A stretch of 64,000 bases of DNA from Astrobacterium formosum (GCA_030848545.1 JAVDCA010000026.1:49192-113191), one strand, 5' to 3'; numbered from the stretch's first letter, positions 8,453 to 18,186 are shown. Numbers and translations are program-made. Notes: generated by a model not told the origin, from the letters alone.

Positions 8453-10138
8453 CTACTTGGCCTGGCTGGCGAGCGCCTTGGCGCGGATCTTTTCCAGCGT
8501 GGTGATGGGCGTGATCGCTTCCGGATCGACCGCGAGATGGATGATCGACGGCTTGCCGGATGCCTGCGCGGCCTTGAAGGCGGCGGCGAAGTCCGCCGTC
8601 GCCTCGACCTTGACGCCGAAGCCCCCGAACGCATGGGCGTAGGCGACGAAATCCGGATTGCGCAGCGCCGTCGCCGAGATCCGGCCCGGATATTCGCGCT
8701 CCTGATGCATCCGGATGGTGCCGTAAATTCCGTTGTCGGCGACCACCACGATGATCGGCAGGTCATACTGGACCGCGGTCGCGAACTCCTGGCCGTTCAT
8801 GAGGAAATCGCCGTCGCCCGCGAAGGCGATGACCGGCCGGTCGGGATATAGCCGCTTCATGGCGATCGCCGCCGGCACCCCGTAGCCCATGGATCCGGAC
8901 GTGGGCGCGAGCTGGGTGGCGAAACGGCGGTAGCGATGGAAGCGGTGAATCCAGATGGAATAATTCCCGGCGCCGTTGCAGATCATGGCTTCGGGCGGCA
9001 GGTGGTCGCGCAGCCACACCATGACCTCACCCAGGTTGACCCCGCCGGGGACCTGGGTGGGCGTCGTCGTCCAAGCCAGGAAGTCGGCATGGGCGGTCTC
9101 CGTGTCGGCCCGCCACTTGATCTCTGACGGCGGCTGCAGGCTCTCCGCCATGGCGGCAAACGCCGTCGGGGCGGCATTGATGGCGAGATTCGGCCGATAC
9201 ACCCGGCCGAGCTCCTCGGCGCCGGGATGGACGTGAACGAAGCTCATCTGCGGCGCCGGAATGTCGAACACCGTATAGCCTTGCGACGACATCTCGCTCA
9301 GGCGCCCGCCCACCAGGATGACGAGGTCGGCCGCCTTGACGCGGGCGAGCAGCTTTGGATTGGGCCCGATGCCGAAGTCGCCGGCGTAGCAGGGGTGCAG
9401 CGGATCGAAGAGATGGGCGCGCCGGAACGTGGTCGCGACCGGCAGGGCGAAGCGTTCGGCGAAGCGGGCGATCGCCTTCGTCGCCTGTTCCGACCACCGG
9501 CTGCCGCCGAGGAGCATTATCGGTCGCTCGGCCGCCCACAGCATTTTCTGCAGCTTCATCATATCGGTGGCGCCGGGCCAGATTTCGGCCGGCTCGAACA
9601 TGGGCGCGTTCGGGGTCTGGATGCGCTCCGTCAGCATGTCCTCGGGCAGCGCCACCACCACCGGTCCGGGGCGGCCACTGGTCGCCGCATAGAAGGCCCG
9701 CGAAACGAGTTCCGGCACCCGCGCCGGATCGTCGATCTCGGTCGTCCATTTGGTCATGCTGCCGAACACGGCGCGGTAGTCGAGTTCCTGGAAGGCCTCG
9801 CGGTCGCGCATGCCGCGCGCCACCTGGCCGACGAACATGATCATCGGCGAAGAGTCCTGGCGGGCGATGTGGACGCCATGGGCGGCGTTTGTGGAACCCG
9901 GGCCGCGGGTGACGAAGCACACGCCCGGACGGCCCGTCGCCTTGCCGATCGCCTCCGCCATCATGGCGGCGCCGGCTTCCTGGCGGCACACCGTCACAGT
10001 GATGTCACGGTCATGGAAGGCGTCGAGCACGGCCAGATAGCTTTCGCCGGGCACGCAGAACACATGCTGGACACCGTTGATGATCAGCTGGTCCACCAGG
10101 ACTTCGGCGGCGGTCCGGAGATTGTCGTGTGCACGCAT
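8453..10138 (-). CDS. Thiamine diphosphate enzyme, acetolactate-synthase-like
   Basis: This is a ThDP-dependent enzyme of the acetolactate synthase/benzoylformate decarboxylase superfamily with 561 residues. The order is an N-terminal pyrimidine-binding domain with the cofactor-activating Glu54 in CRQEAGAAMMAEA, a central domain (about 195-330), and the C-terminal pyrophosphate domain with the GDGDF...N metal motif near 450-480. No catalytic small subunit or other ilv gene is adjacent, so biosynthetic IlvB is unlikely; the reaction cannot be named, but decarboxylation or carboligation of a 2-oxoacid is expected. Start ATG 10136-10138 is preceded by GAGGAATCG. A hairpin lies 50 bases upstream and a TetR gene downstream. 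Confidence 0.85.
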   Translation of the reverse strand: MRAHDNLRTAAEVLVDQLIINGVQHVFCVPGESYLAVLDAFHDRDITVTVCRQEAGAAMMAEAIGKATGRPGVCFVTRGPGSTNAAHGVHIARQDSSPMIMFVGQVARGMRDREAFQELDYRAVFGSMTKWTTEIDDPARVPELVSRAFYAATSGRPGPVVVALPEDMLTERIQTPNAPMFEPAEIWPGATDMMKLQKMLWAAERPIMLLGGSRWSEQATKAIARFAERFALPVATTFRRAHLFDPLHPCYAGDFGIGPNPKLLARVKAADLVILVGGRLSEMSSQGYTVFDIPAPQMSFVHVHPGAEELGRVYRPNLAINAAPTAFAAMAESLQPPSEIKWRADTETAHADFLAWTTTPTQVPGGVNLGEVMVWLRDHLPPEAMICNGAGNYSIWIHRFHRYRRFATQLAPTSGSMGYGVPAAIAMKRLYPDRPVIAFAGDGDFLMNGQEFATAVQYDLPIIVVVADNGIYGTIRMHQEREYPGRISATALRNPDFVAYAHAFGGFGVKVEATADFAAAFKAAQASGKPSIIHLAVDPEAITPITTLEKIRAKALASQAK

Positions 10139-10187
10139 CGATTCCTCGCGGTTTAGGACGCTCGCCGGTCGCGCGCGGCATAGCAGC

Positions 10188-10212
10188 GCAGGAGGGCGGA
10201 AAGCCCTCCTGC
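10188..10212. terminator. Strong hairpin between two minus-strand genes
   Basis: A perfect 10-bp stem GCAGGAGGGC with loop GGAAA lies 36 bases after the stop of the 132-residue gene and 50 bases before the ThDP-enzyme start. There is no T-run on the minus strand. It may separate the two transcripts or act in the leader of the ThDP gene. Confidence 0.45.
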
Positions 10213-10248
10213 ATATCGCGCCTTGCGGTTTTGATCGAGGGGGAGGCG

Positions 10249-10647
10249 TCAGCTGGCGGAGGCGACCGACACGACCTGGAACGTGTGCATGTCGCCGTCC
10301 TCGTCGCGGATCGAGACATATTCGCCCGGCACGAAGGCGTGGGACGCGAAGCGGTAGCCGGCCTCGTCGTCGTCCACGTCGGTCACGTCGTAATCGAACA
10401 CCCAACGGGACCGCTCGGCGCCGCCGCCTTTGTGGACCAGCCGGCCGATCTCCTCTTCCTCGCCGCCCCAGAAGCGGCGCACGCCGCAATGGGCGCGGTA
10501 TTTACGCCAGAGCGCGACGTCGATGTGCCCGCCGGCGTCGAGAGGGGCGACGAACTCGTAACCGTGCTGTGACGAACCGTCGGGAAACTCTTTCGAACGG
10601 GCGAGATTGAGTCGAATACGCTTGAGCTCGCGGGGCAACTGCGTCAT
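10249..10647 (-). CDS. Conserved hypothetical protein, 132 aa
   Basis: I do not recognise a characterised family. The product starts MTQLPRELKRIRLNLARS and is a small soluble acidic protein with several Trp and Tyr, a beta-rich look, the acidic run EEEE near residue 68 and a C-terminus FQVVSVAS. There is no signal peptide, membrane span or metal motif. Similar unnamed proteins occur in Hyphomicrobiales. Start ATG 10645-10647 has GGAGG-like bases just upstream; a longer frame starts at 10722 but has a low-complexity Arg/Pro extension. It is divergent from the AAA/APH gene. Confidence 0.65.
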   Translation of the reverse strand: MTQLPRELKRIRLNLARSKEFPDGSSQHGYEFVAPLDAGGHIDVALWRKYRAHCGVRRFWGGEEEEIGRLVHKGGGAERSRWVFDYDVTDVDDDEAGYRFASHAFVPGEYVSIRDEDGDMHTFQVVSVASAS

Positions 10648-10803
10648 CGCAACCTCCCTCGTCGGCGGCGCTCGGTGGCTTTTCCGGCCACGACCCTTGG
10701 TTGGAGCAACCGCCGGCGGCATATGAATGGTCCGGCGAACGGCATCGGCCGGCGTTGATTTCCCTCAATGCTACACGTTTTCGGCGATGACACGGAGGCC
10801 GCC

Positions 10804-12357
10804 ATGTCGCATCTGGTCGAACCCCAGGACGAGGCTCTCACCTTCCTGGCCGCCCATCTGGCGGCGGGCGGCACGCCGGTGCGGCGCATCGATACCCATG
10901 CTGGCATCGTGTTTCTGGCCGGCCCGCGCGCCCTCAAAATCAAGCGAGCGGTACACTTTCCCTTCCTGGACTATTCGAGCCTCGAACGCCGCCGGGCCGC
11001 CTGCGCGGCCGAAATCGAGGTCAATCGTTTGTTCGCCCCGGCGATTTATAACGGCATCGTCGCCGTCACCCGCGAGGCGGACGGGTCGCTGGCGCTCGCC
11101 GGAAAGGGAGAGCCGGTCGAATGGGCCGTCGATATGCGCCGGTTCGACGAGACGGCGACCCTCGACCTCCTGGCGGCCCGCGACGGCATCGGCGCCGATC
11201 TCGCCGAAGCCCTGGGCCGGGTCGTCGCCGCCGCCCACGCGCACGCGCCTCGCGCCGACGCCGGATCGTGGATCGCGGCTCTCGCGACCTTCATCGATCA
11301 GAACGAACTGGCGTTCCGCGAGGCAACCGACCTGTTCGCAGCCGCGGACATTGACCGTCTGACGGCGGCAAGCCGGGCAGCTCTGGCGGACAAACACCCT
11401 CTCCTCGAAGCCCGCGGCGGCGCCGGCCTCGTCCGGCGCGGCCATGGCGACCTGCACCTCGGCAATATCGCCCTGATCGACGAGGTACCGGTGCCGTTCG
11501 ATGCCATCGAGTTCGATCCCCTGATCGCGGCCGGCGACGTTCTCTACGATCTCGCCTTCCTGCTGATGGACCTCGTCGAACGCGACCTGGCCGATGCCGC
11601 CAATGCGGTGTTCAACCGCTATCTCGTCGAGACGGGCCGGGCCGGGGACATGGATGCCCTCGCCGCCCTGCCCCTGTTCCTGTCGCTGCGGGCAGCGATC
11701 CGCGCCAAGGTGACGGCGGCGCGGCGCGAATTCGTCGACGCCGCCGAACGGGCACATATCGGCCGCGCCGCCCAGGCCTATTTTACTCTCGCGCTTCGCC
11801 TGATCGCGCCGCCTCCTCCCAGGCTGGTCGCCATCGGGGGCCTGTCCGGAACCGGCAAATCGGCGCTGGCGCGCCGCCTGGCCACCCGCATGCCGCCCGC
11901 ACCCGGGGCGGTCGTTCTGCGCTCCGACATCGAGCGAAAGCGCATGCACGGCGTCGCGGAAGCCGAACGGCTGCCGCCTGAGGCCTACACGGCCGAGGCC
12001 ACCCGGCGCGTCTATGCCCGCATGGCCGACAAGGCGCGGCGGGCGCTCACGGCCGGGCATTCCGTCATCGCCGACGCGGTGTTCGCCCGGCCGGAGGAAC
12101 GTGCCGGTATCGAAGCCGTGGGCCGTGATTGCGGCGTGCCCTGCCATGGCCTCTTCCTCGCCGCCGACCTCGCCGTCCGGCTCGCGCGCGTGGGCGGCCG
12201 TCGCGGCGACGCCTCCGACGCCGACGAACGGGTCGCCCGCGAACAGGAACACTACGATCTCGGCTCCGTCGGCTGGAGGGTGATAGACGCTGGCTGCACG
12301 CCCGAACAGGTCCTCGCCGCGGCCGCGGAGGCTGTTGGCTCGAGCCATGCGTCATGA
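10804..12357 (+). CDS. Bifunctional APH-like phosphotransferase / AAA P-loop kinase
   Basis: The 517-residue protein fuses two domains. The first (about 1-330) is of the aminoglycoside-phosphotransferase/choline-kinase fold, with the catalytic-loop segment HGDLHLGNI near residue 217 and AIEFDPL after it. The second (about 335-517) is a zeta-toxin/gluconate-kinase-like P-loop domain with Walker A GGLSGTGKSALARRL near 346. This architecture is widespread in Proteobacteria and is annotated only as a bifunctional kinase of unknown substrate. Start ATG 10804 follows GGAGG; an upstream in-frame ATG at 10768 lacks a ribosome site. Resistance to an aminoglycoside should not be assumed. Confidence 0.82.
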   Translation: MSHLVEPQDEALTFLAAHLAAGGTPVRRIDTHAGIVFLAGPRALKIKRAVHFPFLDYSSLERRRAACAAEIEVNRLFAPAIYNGIVAVTREADGSLALAGKGEPVEWAVDMRRFDETATLDLLAARDGIGADLAEALGRVVAAAHAHAPRADAGSWIAALATFIDQNELAFREATDLFAAADIDRLTAASRAALADKHPLLEARGGAGLVRRGHGDLHLGNIALIDEVPVPFDAIEFDPLIAAGDVLYDLAFLLMDLVERDLADAANAVFNRYLVETGRAGDMDALAALPLFLSLRAAIRAKVTAARREFVDAAERAHIGRAAQAYFTLALRLIAPPPPRLVAIGGLSGTGKSALARRLATRMPPAPGAVVLRSDIERKRMHGVAEAERLPPEAYTAEATRRVYARMADKARRALTAGHSVIADAVFARPEERAGIEAVGRDCGVPCHGLFLAADLAVRLARVGGRRGDASDADERVAREQEHYDLGSVGWRVIDAGCTPEQVLAAAAEAVGSSHAS

Positions 12358-12441
12358 AGGTGCCGCCCCGGTAATTCTGCCGGGTGCACCGACGAGCCCC
12401 CTCCCCCATAATGCCGCCTCGTCCACCTCACCCGACGAGAC

Positions 12442-13611
12442 ATGACATTGGACCTCCGGCCGTTCGCCGTCGCCCTCGGTGGCTTCTGCTCCTTCATCAA
12501 TCTCTATGCGCCGCAGGCCCTGCTGCCGGAGCTGGCGCGCCAGTTCGGCGTCGGCGCCGCCGACATCAGCGCCGTCATGACCGCCGGCACGCTGGCGATC
12601 GCTCTCTCGGCCCCGTTCGCCGGCACGGTGGCCGACGTGCTCGGTCGCAAATGGGTGGTGACGGCGTCGATGGCGATCGCCATCGTGCCGACCGTGCTGA
12701 TCGCGCTCGCACCCGACGTCCAGACCATCATCGTGCTGCGCTTCGTCCAGGGTGTGCTGCTGCCGCCCATCTTCACCGTGGTGATCGCCTATATCGGTGA
12801 CGAATGGACGCCCCAAGAGGCGGCCAGCGTCGCCGGCATCTACGTGATGGGGGCGAGCTTCGGCGGCATTTCCGGCCGCGTCGTGCCGGGTGTCATCGCC
12901 GATCTCTTCGGCTGGCGGGCGGGCTTCATGGTCCTCGCCGTCATCACCCTCGTCGCCACCATCATCGTGGCGTTCGTCCTGCCGCGGGAGAAGAACTTCG
13001 TGAAGTCGGACGGCCTCGGCGCCTCCGCCCGGCAGATGCTCGCTCATTTCCGCAATCCGCAGCTCGTCGGCACGTTCGTCGTCGGCTTCGGCGTCCTGTT
13101 CGGCTTCATCTCCACCTTCACCTACATCGCTTTCCGGCTGGCGGCGCCACCGTACTCGCTCTCCAACTCGGCGCTCGGCTTCCTGTTCACCACCTATCTG
13201 GTCGGCTCGTTCGCCTCGCCGCTCATCGGGCGCGGCATCGCGGCGCTCGGGCGGCGCGGGCTCGTGTTCACCCTCCTGGCCGTCTGGCTTTTCGGCATCC
13301 TTCTCCTGCTCGCCTCGCCGCTGCCGGTGATCATCGTCGGACTCACTTTGTGCGGCAGTTGTGGCCTCCTGGTGCAGGCGGTGTCGACCGGCGTCGTGAC
13401 CACGACGGCGACCGAGGGTCGCTCGTCCGCCGTCGGCCTTTACACGACCTCGTTCTACGTGGGCGGCAGCCTGGGCGCCTTCCTGCCCGGGTTGACCTGG
13501 GAGAGGTTCGGCTGGCCCATGGTGGTCATCGAGGTCGTCGTCATGCTGGGCGTAATGGCAACCGCGCTGGCGATGACGTGGCCGGGAGAGAGACCGCCAG
13601 ACCGTGCTTGA
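12442..13611 (+). CDS. MFS transporter (YnfM-like, 12 TM)
   Basis: This is an inner-membrane secondary transporter of the major facilitator superfamily with 389 residues and about 12 hydrophobic segments. The motif between helices 2 and 3 reads GTVADVLGRKW, a standard MFS loop. Substrate cannot be assigned; the closest family flavour is the YnfM/arabinose-efflux type of proton-driven exporter. Start ATG 12442 gives a short cytoplasmic N-terminus directly before helix 1. It follows the kinase gene by 84 bases on the same strand, but nothing links the two functionally. Confidence 0.85.
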   Translation: MTLDLRPFAVALGGFCSFINLYAPQALLPELARQFGVGAADISAVMTAGTLAIALSAPFAGTVADVLGRKWVVTASMAIAIVPTVLIALAPDVQTIIVLRFVQGVLLPPIFTVVIAYIGDEWTPQEAASVAGIYVMGASFGGISGRVVPGVIADLFGWRAGFMVLAVITLVATIIVAFVLPREKNFVKSDGLGASARQMLAHFRNPQLVGTFVVGFGVLFGFISTFTYIAFRLAAPPYSLSNSALGFLFTTYLVGSFASPLIGRGIAALGRRGLVFTLLAVWLFGILLLLASPLPVIIVGLTLCGSCGLLVQAVSTGVVTTTATEGRSSAVGLYTTSFYVGGSLGAFLPGLTWERFGWPMVVIEVVVMLGVMATALAMTWPGERPPDRA

Positions 13612-13961
13612 AAATCAAGTTGTGCTGCATCCGGTGACGGCGCGCCGTCGTATTCGGCAATTTTCGACTCGGTCTCGGAACGTTCCTTTTTTCGCGGGAC
13701 AGCCGGGCAGAAGCCCGGAGCTCTTGAAAGCATCTTTTGGGCTCGGCTCCGGTGCCTTCGTGTCACACTGCGGGAGATCCCCCATAGGCGGATATAGACG
13801 GTGCATTGGAGGAATTGCGCAACGAAATCAACAGTGCTGCCGTTCATATTGATTCATCCCTGCGGCGCTTTGCCTTGGAACGCAGATACCGGCATTCGCA
13901 TTGGATTTTCGTCGAAACCGGACTGCGTAAGTTTCATCCCCACGACTCCCCTGGGAAGGAA
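13612..13961. other. Intergenic region before the DUF2231 gene
   Basis: No independent gene is supported in this 350-base stretch. A small dyad CTTGA-AAA-TCAAG overlaps the MFS stop at 13606-13618. The frame of the following gene is open from 13806 and could add 52 residues to it, but those are unlike the family and a good ribosome site lies just before 13962. Confidence 0.5.
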
Positions 13962-14354
13962 ATGCCATTGGTCGTGAATCTCCTTTACGTCACGCTGCTT
14001 GCATTCCCCATCGCGGGTTTCAGCCTGACCGTGCTGACCGACATCGCATATTGGCGGACGCTGAATCTTCTCTGGCTCCACTTCTCCGAATGGCTTTTGC
14101 TGGCGGGCCTGGTGTTTGGCATCCTGGCAGTGCTGGTGCGTGGGATCGATCATCTCACCCGGAGCATGTGGCCTCCGTGGCCTTCTGTCGTCGGTGCCAT
14201 CGTGGTCCTGCTGCTAGCGGCCATCAACAGCTTCATCCACACGGCGGACGGATGGACGGCCGTGATCCCCTACGGTCTGACGGCATCGGTCCTGACCGTG
14301 CTGGCGATGATCGTCACTGCATGGTTCGCTCGGATGGGAGTGCGTCATGCCTAA
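13962..14354 (+). CDS. DUF2231-family membrane protein
   Basis: This is a small inner-membrane protein of 130 residues with four hydrophobic helices. The segment LLAFPIAGFSLTVLTDIAYW and the following WLLLAGLVFGILA are characteristic of DUF2231. The function of the family is unknown; in many Proteobacteria it precedes a sorbosone/glucose-type PQQ dehydrogenase, as here, where its stop overlaps the next ATG by 8 bases. The two genes are surely co-translated. Start ATG 13962 was chosen for the GGAAGGAA site in front; a longer form from 13806 is possible. Confidence 0.8.
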   Translation: MPLVVNLLYVTLLAFPIAGFSLTVLTDIAYWRTLNLLWLHFSEWLLLAGLVFGILAVLVRGIDHLTRSMWPPWPSVVGAIVVLLLAAINSFIHTADGWTAVIPYGLTASVLTVLAMIVTAWFARMGVRHA

Positions 14355-15870
14355 AACCGCATGCCTTTCCGCGACTGCGTTCGCCGGCGGCTGCCTTCTG
14401 CTCGCAGGCTGCGGCAACGACAATTCCGTCATCAACCAGCAATACGGCCCCAATCCCGTGCTGCCTGCGCCGACGCAAAGTCTGGTGCCCGACCTGAAGG
14501 TGGCGGAAGTGGTGGGATGGCAGGACGGGCAGACCCCGACCGTTCCGGACGGCCTTGTGGTCACCGCCTATGCGAGAGATCTAGCGAACCCGCGAACGGT
14601 CCATACCCTGCCGAACGGCGACGTGTTGGTAGTCCAGTCCAAGGGGCCGCCCGGGAAGCCTCTCAACCGTCCGAAAGACATCATCCGTAACTTCATCATG
14701 GGGATGGCGGCTGGCGACGGCGGAGACCAGGAGACGAACCTGATCACGCTGCTGCGCGACACGAATCGTGACGGCAAGGTCGACCAGCGCAGCGACCTCT
14801 TGAGAGGGTTGACGTCGCCATTCGGCGTGGCGTGGCATGAGGGCACGCTCTATGTCGCCGCTGCCGACGCCATTCTCGCCTATCCTTACGAACTCGGGCA
14901 GTCGGAGATCAAAGCCGCGCCGACAATCCTGACGCCCCTTCCGGGCGGGCCGATCAACCATCACTGGACCAAGGATCTCGCGTTCAGCCCGGATGGTCGT
15001 TACCTCTATGCGTCCGTCGGTTCGAACTCGAATGCCGCCGAGCGCGGGCTCGAGGCCGAAAAGGGGCGTGCGGCGATCTGGCGGGTCGAGCGCACGACCG
15101 GCGCCGCGCGGGTGTTTGCGTCCGGTCTACGCAACCCCAATGGTCTGAACATCCACCCCGAGACCGGGGAGCTTTGGACCGTCGTCAACGAACGCGACGA
15201 ATTGGGACCCGATTTGGTGCCCGATTATTTGACCTCGGTGCGCGAAGGCGGCTTCTACGGCTGGCCGTGGAGCTATTTCGGGCAGCATGTCGACGAACGC
15301 GTCGCGCCTCCGCGCCCCGACCTCGTCGAGACCGCCATCTCGCCCGACTACGCACTGACCAGTCACGTCGCGGCGCTCGGTCTCGCCTTCACCAACGACT
15401 CGGCCTTGCCGGAAGCCTATCGGAACGGCGCATTCGTCGGCAATCACGGCAGCTGGAACCGACGCACCTTCAACGGCTACAAGGTCATCTACATTCCATT
15501 CGCCGAAGGCCGGCCGGCGGGGATGGCCCAGGACGTGGTGACGGGCTTTCTGGTCAACGATCAGGCACGCGGCAGACCTGTCGGCCTGGCGATCGACGGC
15601 ACCGGCGCACTGCTCATCGCCGACGATGCGGGAAATACGGTCTGGCGCGTGGCGGCGGCTGACGGTTCCGGGACTCCTGCGCCCATCCCGACCGACAGGA
15701 TCACGACCGGCACGGCCCAGCGCAGTACGGATGCGCGCGGAACGAACAATCCGGCTGTGGAGAACGGCGACGCGCCGACGGCGATCACTCCACCCGCTCC
15801 CTCGCAGACCGATATCGCGCCCGCGGTCGGCCCCGAAGATGGGACGACCCCATCAGAGAATGGCGGCTGA
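14347..15870 (+). CDS. L-sorbosone dehydrogenase family lipoprotein (PQQ-type beta-propeller)
   Basis: The 507-residue protein belongs to the soluble glucose/sorbosone dehydrogenase family, six-bladed propellers that may use PQQ to oxidise sugars or aldehydes outside the cytoplasm. It has a lipoprotein signal with lipobox LLAGC (Cys20-21 region), then the typical start DGLVVTAYARDLANPRTVHTLP. Later blade signatures include SGLRNPNGLNIHP, NERDELGPDLVPDY and NHGSWNRR. The C-terminal 70 residues are Pro/Thr-rich and look disordered. The partner DUF2231 gene overlaps its start. No PQQ-synthesis gene is in the window, so cofactor use is inferred from family only. Confidence 0.87.
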   Translation: MPKTACLSATAFAGGCLLLAGCGNDNSVINQQYGPNPVLPAPTQSLVPDLKVAEVVGWQDGQTPTVPDGLVVTAYARDLANPRTVHTLPNGDVLVVQSKGPPGKPLNRPKDIIRNFIMGMAAGDGGDQETNLITLLRDTNRDGKVDQRSDLLRGLTSPFGVAWHEGTLYVAAADAILAYPYELGQSEIKAAPTILTPLPGGPINHHWTKDLAFSPDGRYLYASVGSNSNAAERGLEAEKGRAAIWRVERTTGAARVFASGLRNPNGLNIHPETGELWTVVNERDELGPDLVPDYLTSVREGGFYGWPWSYFGQHVDERVAPPRPDLVETAISPDYALTSHVAALGLAFTNDSALPEAYRNGAFVGNHGSWNRRTFNGYKVIYIPFAEGRPAGMAQDVVTGFLVNDQARGRPVGLAIDGTGALLIADDAGNTVWRVAAADGSGTPAPIPTDRITTGTAQRSTDARGTNNPAVENGDAPTAITPPAPSQTDIAPAVGPEDGTTPSENGG

Positions 15871-15989
15871 GATCGACAGCACCACGGTGTGGCGGGAACT
15901 CGGCGGCCACTTGCCGTGATCGAGACATTTCGACGGTGATGGCAAGCCGCGTATATGGACGAAACCGGCCGAGGTCCGGTCCGAACTTT

Positions 15990-16298
15990 TCAGAACCCCG
16001 CCGCGCGCACCGCAGCGGCGGCGGCGAGGCCGGTGAAGAGGGCGAGGAGATCGTTGCGGCGGACCATCATCACGACCGCGGCGGCCGCCATGGCAACCGC
16101 GGCCGGCAGTCCTTCGCGGGCGAGGATCGGTACGATGGTCGCCGCCACCACGCTGCCGGGCAGGGCCTCGAGCATGCGACGCAGCCGCCGCGACGGCGGC
16201 AGCCGGTTCATCAGCCAGAATCCGCCGACGCGCATCAGCAGGGTCGGGACCGCCATGGCGGCGATGGCGAGGAGCGCGACCGCGTCGGCCTCGGTCAT
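15990..16298 (-). CDS. azlD: AzlD-family branched-chain amino acid exporter subunit
   Basis: This is the small partner of the AzlCD (BrnFE-type) exporter of branched-chain amino acids. The protein has 102 residues and four hydrophobic helices; LLMRVGGFWLMNRLPPS is the family hallmark. Its ATG (16296-16298) overlaps the azlC stop codon in the sequence ATGA, so the two are translationally coupled. A longer frame upstream is merely the azlC region in another phase. Confidence 0.88.
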   Translation of the reverse strand: MTEADAVALLAIAAMAVPTLLMRVGGFWLMNRLPPSRRLRRMLEALPGSVVAATIVPILAREGLPAAVAMAAAAVVMMVRRNDLLALFTGLAAAAAVRAAGF

Positions 16299-17008
16299 TC
16301 CCGCCACCCCTCCGCGGCAGCGCCCACGAGGGCGCCGACGACAATGAACCACCAGCCGCCGAACAGGGCGTGGATCGCGAAGGCGACGGCGCCAGCGATC
16401 ACCCATCCGATCGCGCGCCTGTACCCGCGCCACAGCGGGATCAGCATGGTGCCGAAGAAGACCGGCATGACGAGATCGAGCGCGATGGCGCGCGGATTGG
16501 CGATCAGGGCGCCGAACCAGTAGCCCGCCGTGGTGGCCGTCATCCACAGGAGCCAGAGCACGATGCCGCCGCCGACCAAGAAGCCGACATCATTGCCGCC
16601 TTCTTGGCGATACCGCATGGCCGTGATCCAGCCCACATCGGTGTTGAGCAGCATCAGCGGATAGGACTGCCACGCCGGCAGCGTCCTGAGCCACGGCTGC
16701 AGGGAGGCGCCGACCAGGAGCATGCGGGCATTGATGGTGACGGCGATCAAGGCCAGCGTCAGAAGCGCCCCGATATCGAGGGCGTCGGGCCACGCCTCCA
16801 TGGCGACGAGCTGCGAGAAGCCCGCATACACGAAGGCGTTCATGAGCAGGCTGTGGGTGAAGGCCAGGCCCTTCTGCGCCATGGTGGCGCCGACCACCAT
16901 GGAAAAGACGGTCACGCCGGGCAGGACCGGCAGGATCGCGAGGATCCCGAGTCGCAGGCCGGCGACCGTCAGCACAGGGCGGAAATTGGCGGGGTCGGAG
17001 GTCATCAT
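16295..17008 (-). CDS. azlC: AzlC-family amino acid exporter permease
   Basis: AzlC is the main membrane subunit that, with AzlD, exports branched-chain amino acids. The product has 237 residues with about six helices; the motifs GLAFTHSLLMNAFVYAGFSQ and VTINARMLLVGASLQPWL are diagnostic. Two adjacent ATG codons start the frame. Overlap with azlD shows an operon. No regulator (AzlB/Lrp) is adjacent. Confidence 0.9.
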   Translation of the reverse strand: MMTSDPANFRPVLTVAGLRLGILAILPVLPGVTVFSMVVGATMAQKGLAFTHSLLMNAFVYAGFSQLVAMEAWPDALDIGALLTLALIAVTINARMLLVGASLQPWLRTLPAWQSYPLMLLNTDVGWITAMRYRQEGGNDVGFLVGGGIVLWLLWMTATTAGYWFGALIANPRAIALDLVMPVFFGTMLIPLWRGYRRAIGWVIAGAVAFAIHALFGGWWFIVVGALVGAAAEGWRE

Positions 17009-17072
17009 GGCAGGCCGACGTGGGTAGCAAAGACGCTGCCGTTCCGCCAGCCGGGAATTTGATCTGCCGGCG

Positions 17073-18080
17073 TTATTGCGCCATGCGCTTGAGGATCAGC
17101 ACCGATAAGTCTCGGCGCGGCACGAAGTCGGTCCGGCGCAGCTCGAACCGGGTCGGCGCGATCTTGCGCACACCCTCGGCGCAGAAGCTCACGAGACTCG
17201 ATGGATCGCCCTTGTCGACCACGAGACGAAAATCGCGGATCGGCCCCGACCAGTTGGCCCCGGTCGTGAGCACGTAGTCGATGCGTTCCTCCGCCATGGG
17301 GGCGCCCCAGTCACTCTTTCCGGAGCGACGGGCGCGCTCGACGGCGGCGAGAAAGTCACGATCGATGCAGTATTTCTGCTGGTAGTCGGCAAACCAAGGC
17401 TCCTTGGCGAAGCCCGGAGAGCCGAGCGCGGTCTGGACGCTCGCGCCGACGCTCGGCTTGTAGCTGTGGTCGATCACCGTCTCGGCGCCGGCGCGGAAGA
17501 TCTGCCGCCAATGGAAGGTGGTGCGTAGCGCCCAGCGCGCCGCGAGGTGCTTCTCCATGCCCTTGCCGATGTCGTATTCGCTGATCTCGGCGAGGCCGAG
17601 ATCGATGAATTCCCGCCAGCGCGCCTTCGGCAGGCGGTCGAGGGCCTCGTTAGTGGCGACAAGATGGGGAGCCAGGGGGATACCCAGGCCTTTGAGCATG
17701 TCGGTGCGTTCGACGCCCCTGGCGAAGACGCGCTGCTCGACTTCGGCCCTGACGGGACGACCGTCGGCGGAGGTCGCAAAGCCGACCAGGTTCACCGGGT
17801 CCTCGGTCGGGACGGAGATGTTGACGTCTTCGTGGTCGACTTTGATTTCCGGCAGCGGAAAGGCGACCTGAACGGTGACGTCGCGGTCGGTGCGGTTATG
17901 GAACCGATAGCGCACGCGGATCTCGGCCGCGGAGATGAAGAGATCCTCGGAGCGCATCTCGATGGCGTCGTTCTTGACGAAGACGAGGCCGCCGGTGGCG
18001 AGCTCGGCGGAGGAATCGTTGGCCAGCGCGGGCGGGCTTCCGCACGCAATGATGATCAATGCCAGTGTCGATGTCCGCAT
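17073..18080 (-). CDS. DUF4424 domain protein, exported
   Basis: This is a 335-residue secreted protein with an N-terminal signal peptide (cleavage near PALA-ND, residue 20). The body has the DUF4424 features: GGLVFVKNDAIEMRSEDLFIS at 30-50, VQVAFPLPEI near 73, and a Cys pair around KYCIDRDF and SLVSFCAEGV. The function is unknown; the family is common in Hyphomicrobiales and is predicted to be periplasmic. It lies alone between azlC and ftsH, followed by a 64-base gap. Confidence 0.8.
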   Translation of the reverse strand: MRTSTLALIIIACGSPPALANDSSAELATGGLVFVKNDAIEMRSEDLFISAAEIRVRYRFHNRTDRDVTVQVAFPLPEIKVDHEDVNISVPTEDPVNLVGFATSADGRPVRAEVEQRVFARGVERTDMLKGLGIPLAPHLVATNEALDRLPKARWREFIDLGLAEISEYDIGKGMEKHLAARWALRTTFHWRQIFRAGAETVIDHSYKPSVGASVQTALGSPGFAKEPWFADYQQKYCIDRDFLAAVERARRSGKSDWGAPMAEERIDYVLTTGANWSGPIRDFRLVVDKGDPSSLVSFCAEGVRKIAPTRFELRRTDFVPRRDLSVLILKRMAQ

Positions 18081-18186
18081 GACCTCAGTTCCCCGTCCCC
18101 GGTGCGACGAGTCATTCTAGAACATCCCTGCCTTGGAAGGGGAGAGTCCGTCCGAAGGGCGGCGGTAGCGCAGAAGGCGGGATAAG

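Noticed and set aside
8453..10138. Biosynthetic acetolactate synthase IlvB
   Set aside because: No regulatory subunit gene or other ilv gene is adjacent; only the superfamily assignment is supported.
10804..12357. Aminoglycoside resistance gene
   Set aside because: The APH-like domain is fused to a P-loop kinase in a widespread housekeeping-like architecture; family fold alone does not show resistance.
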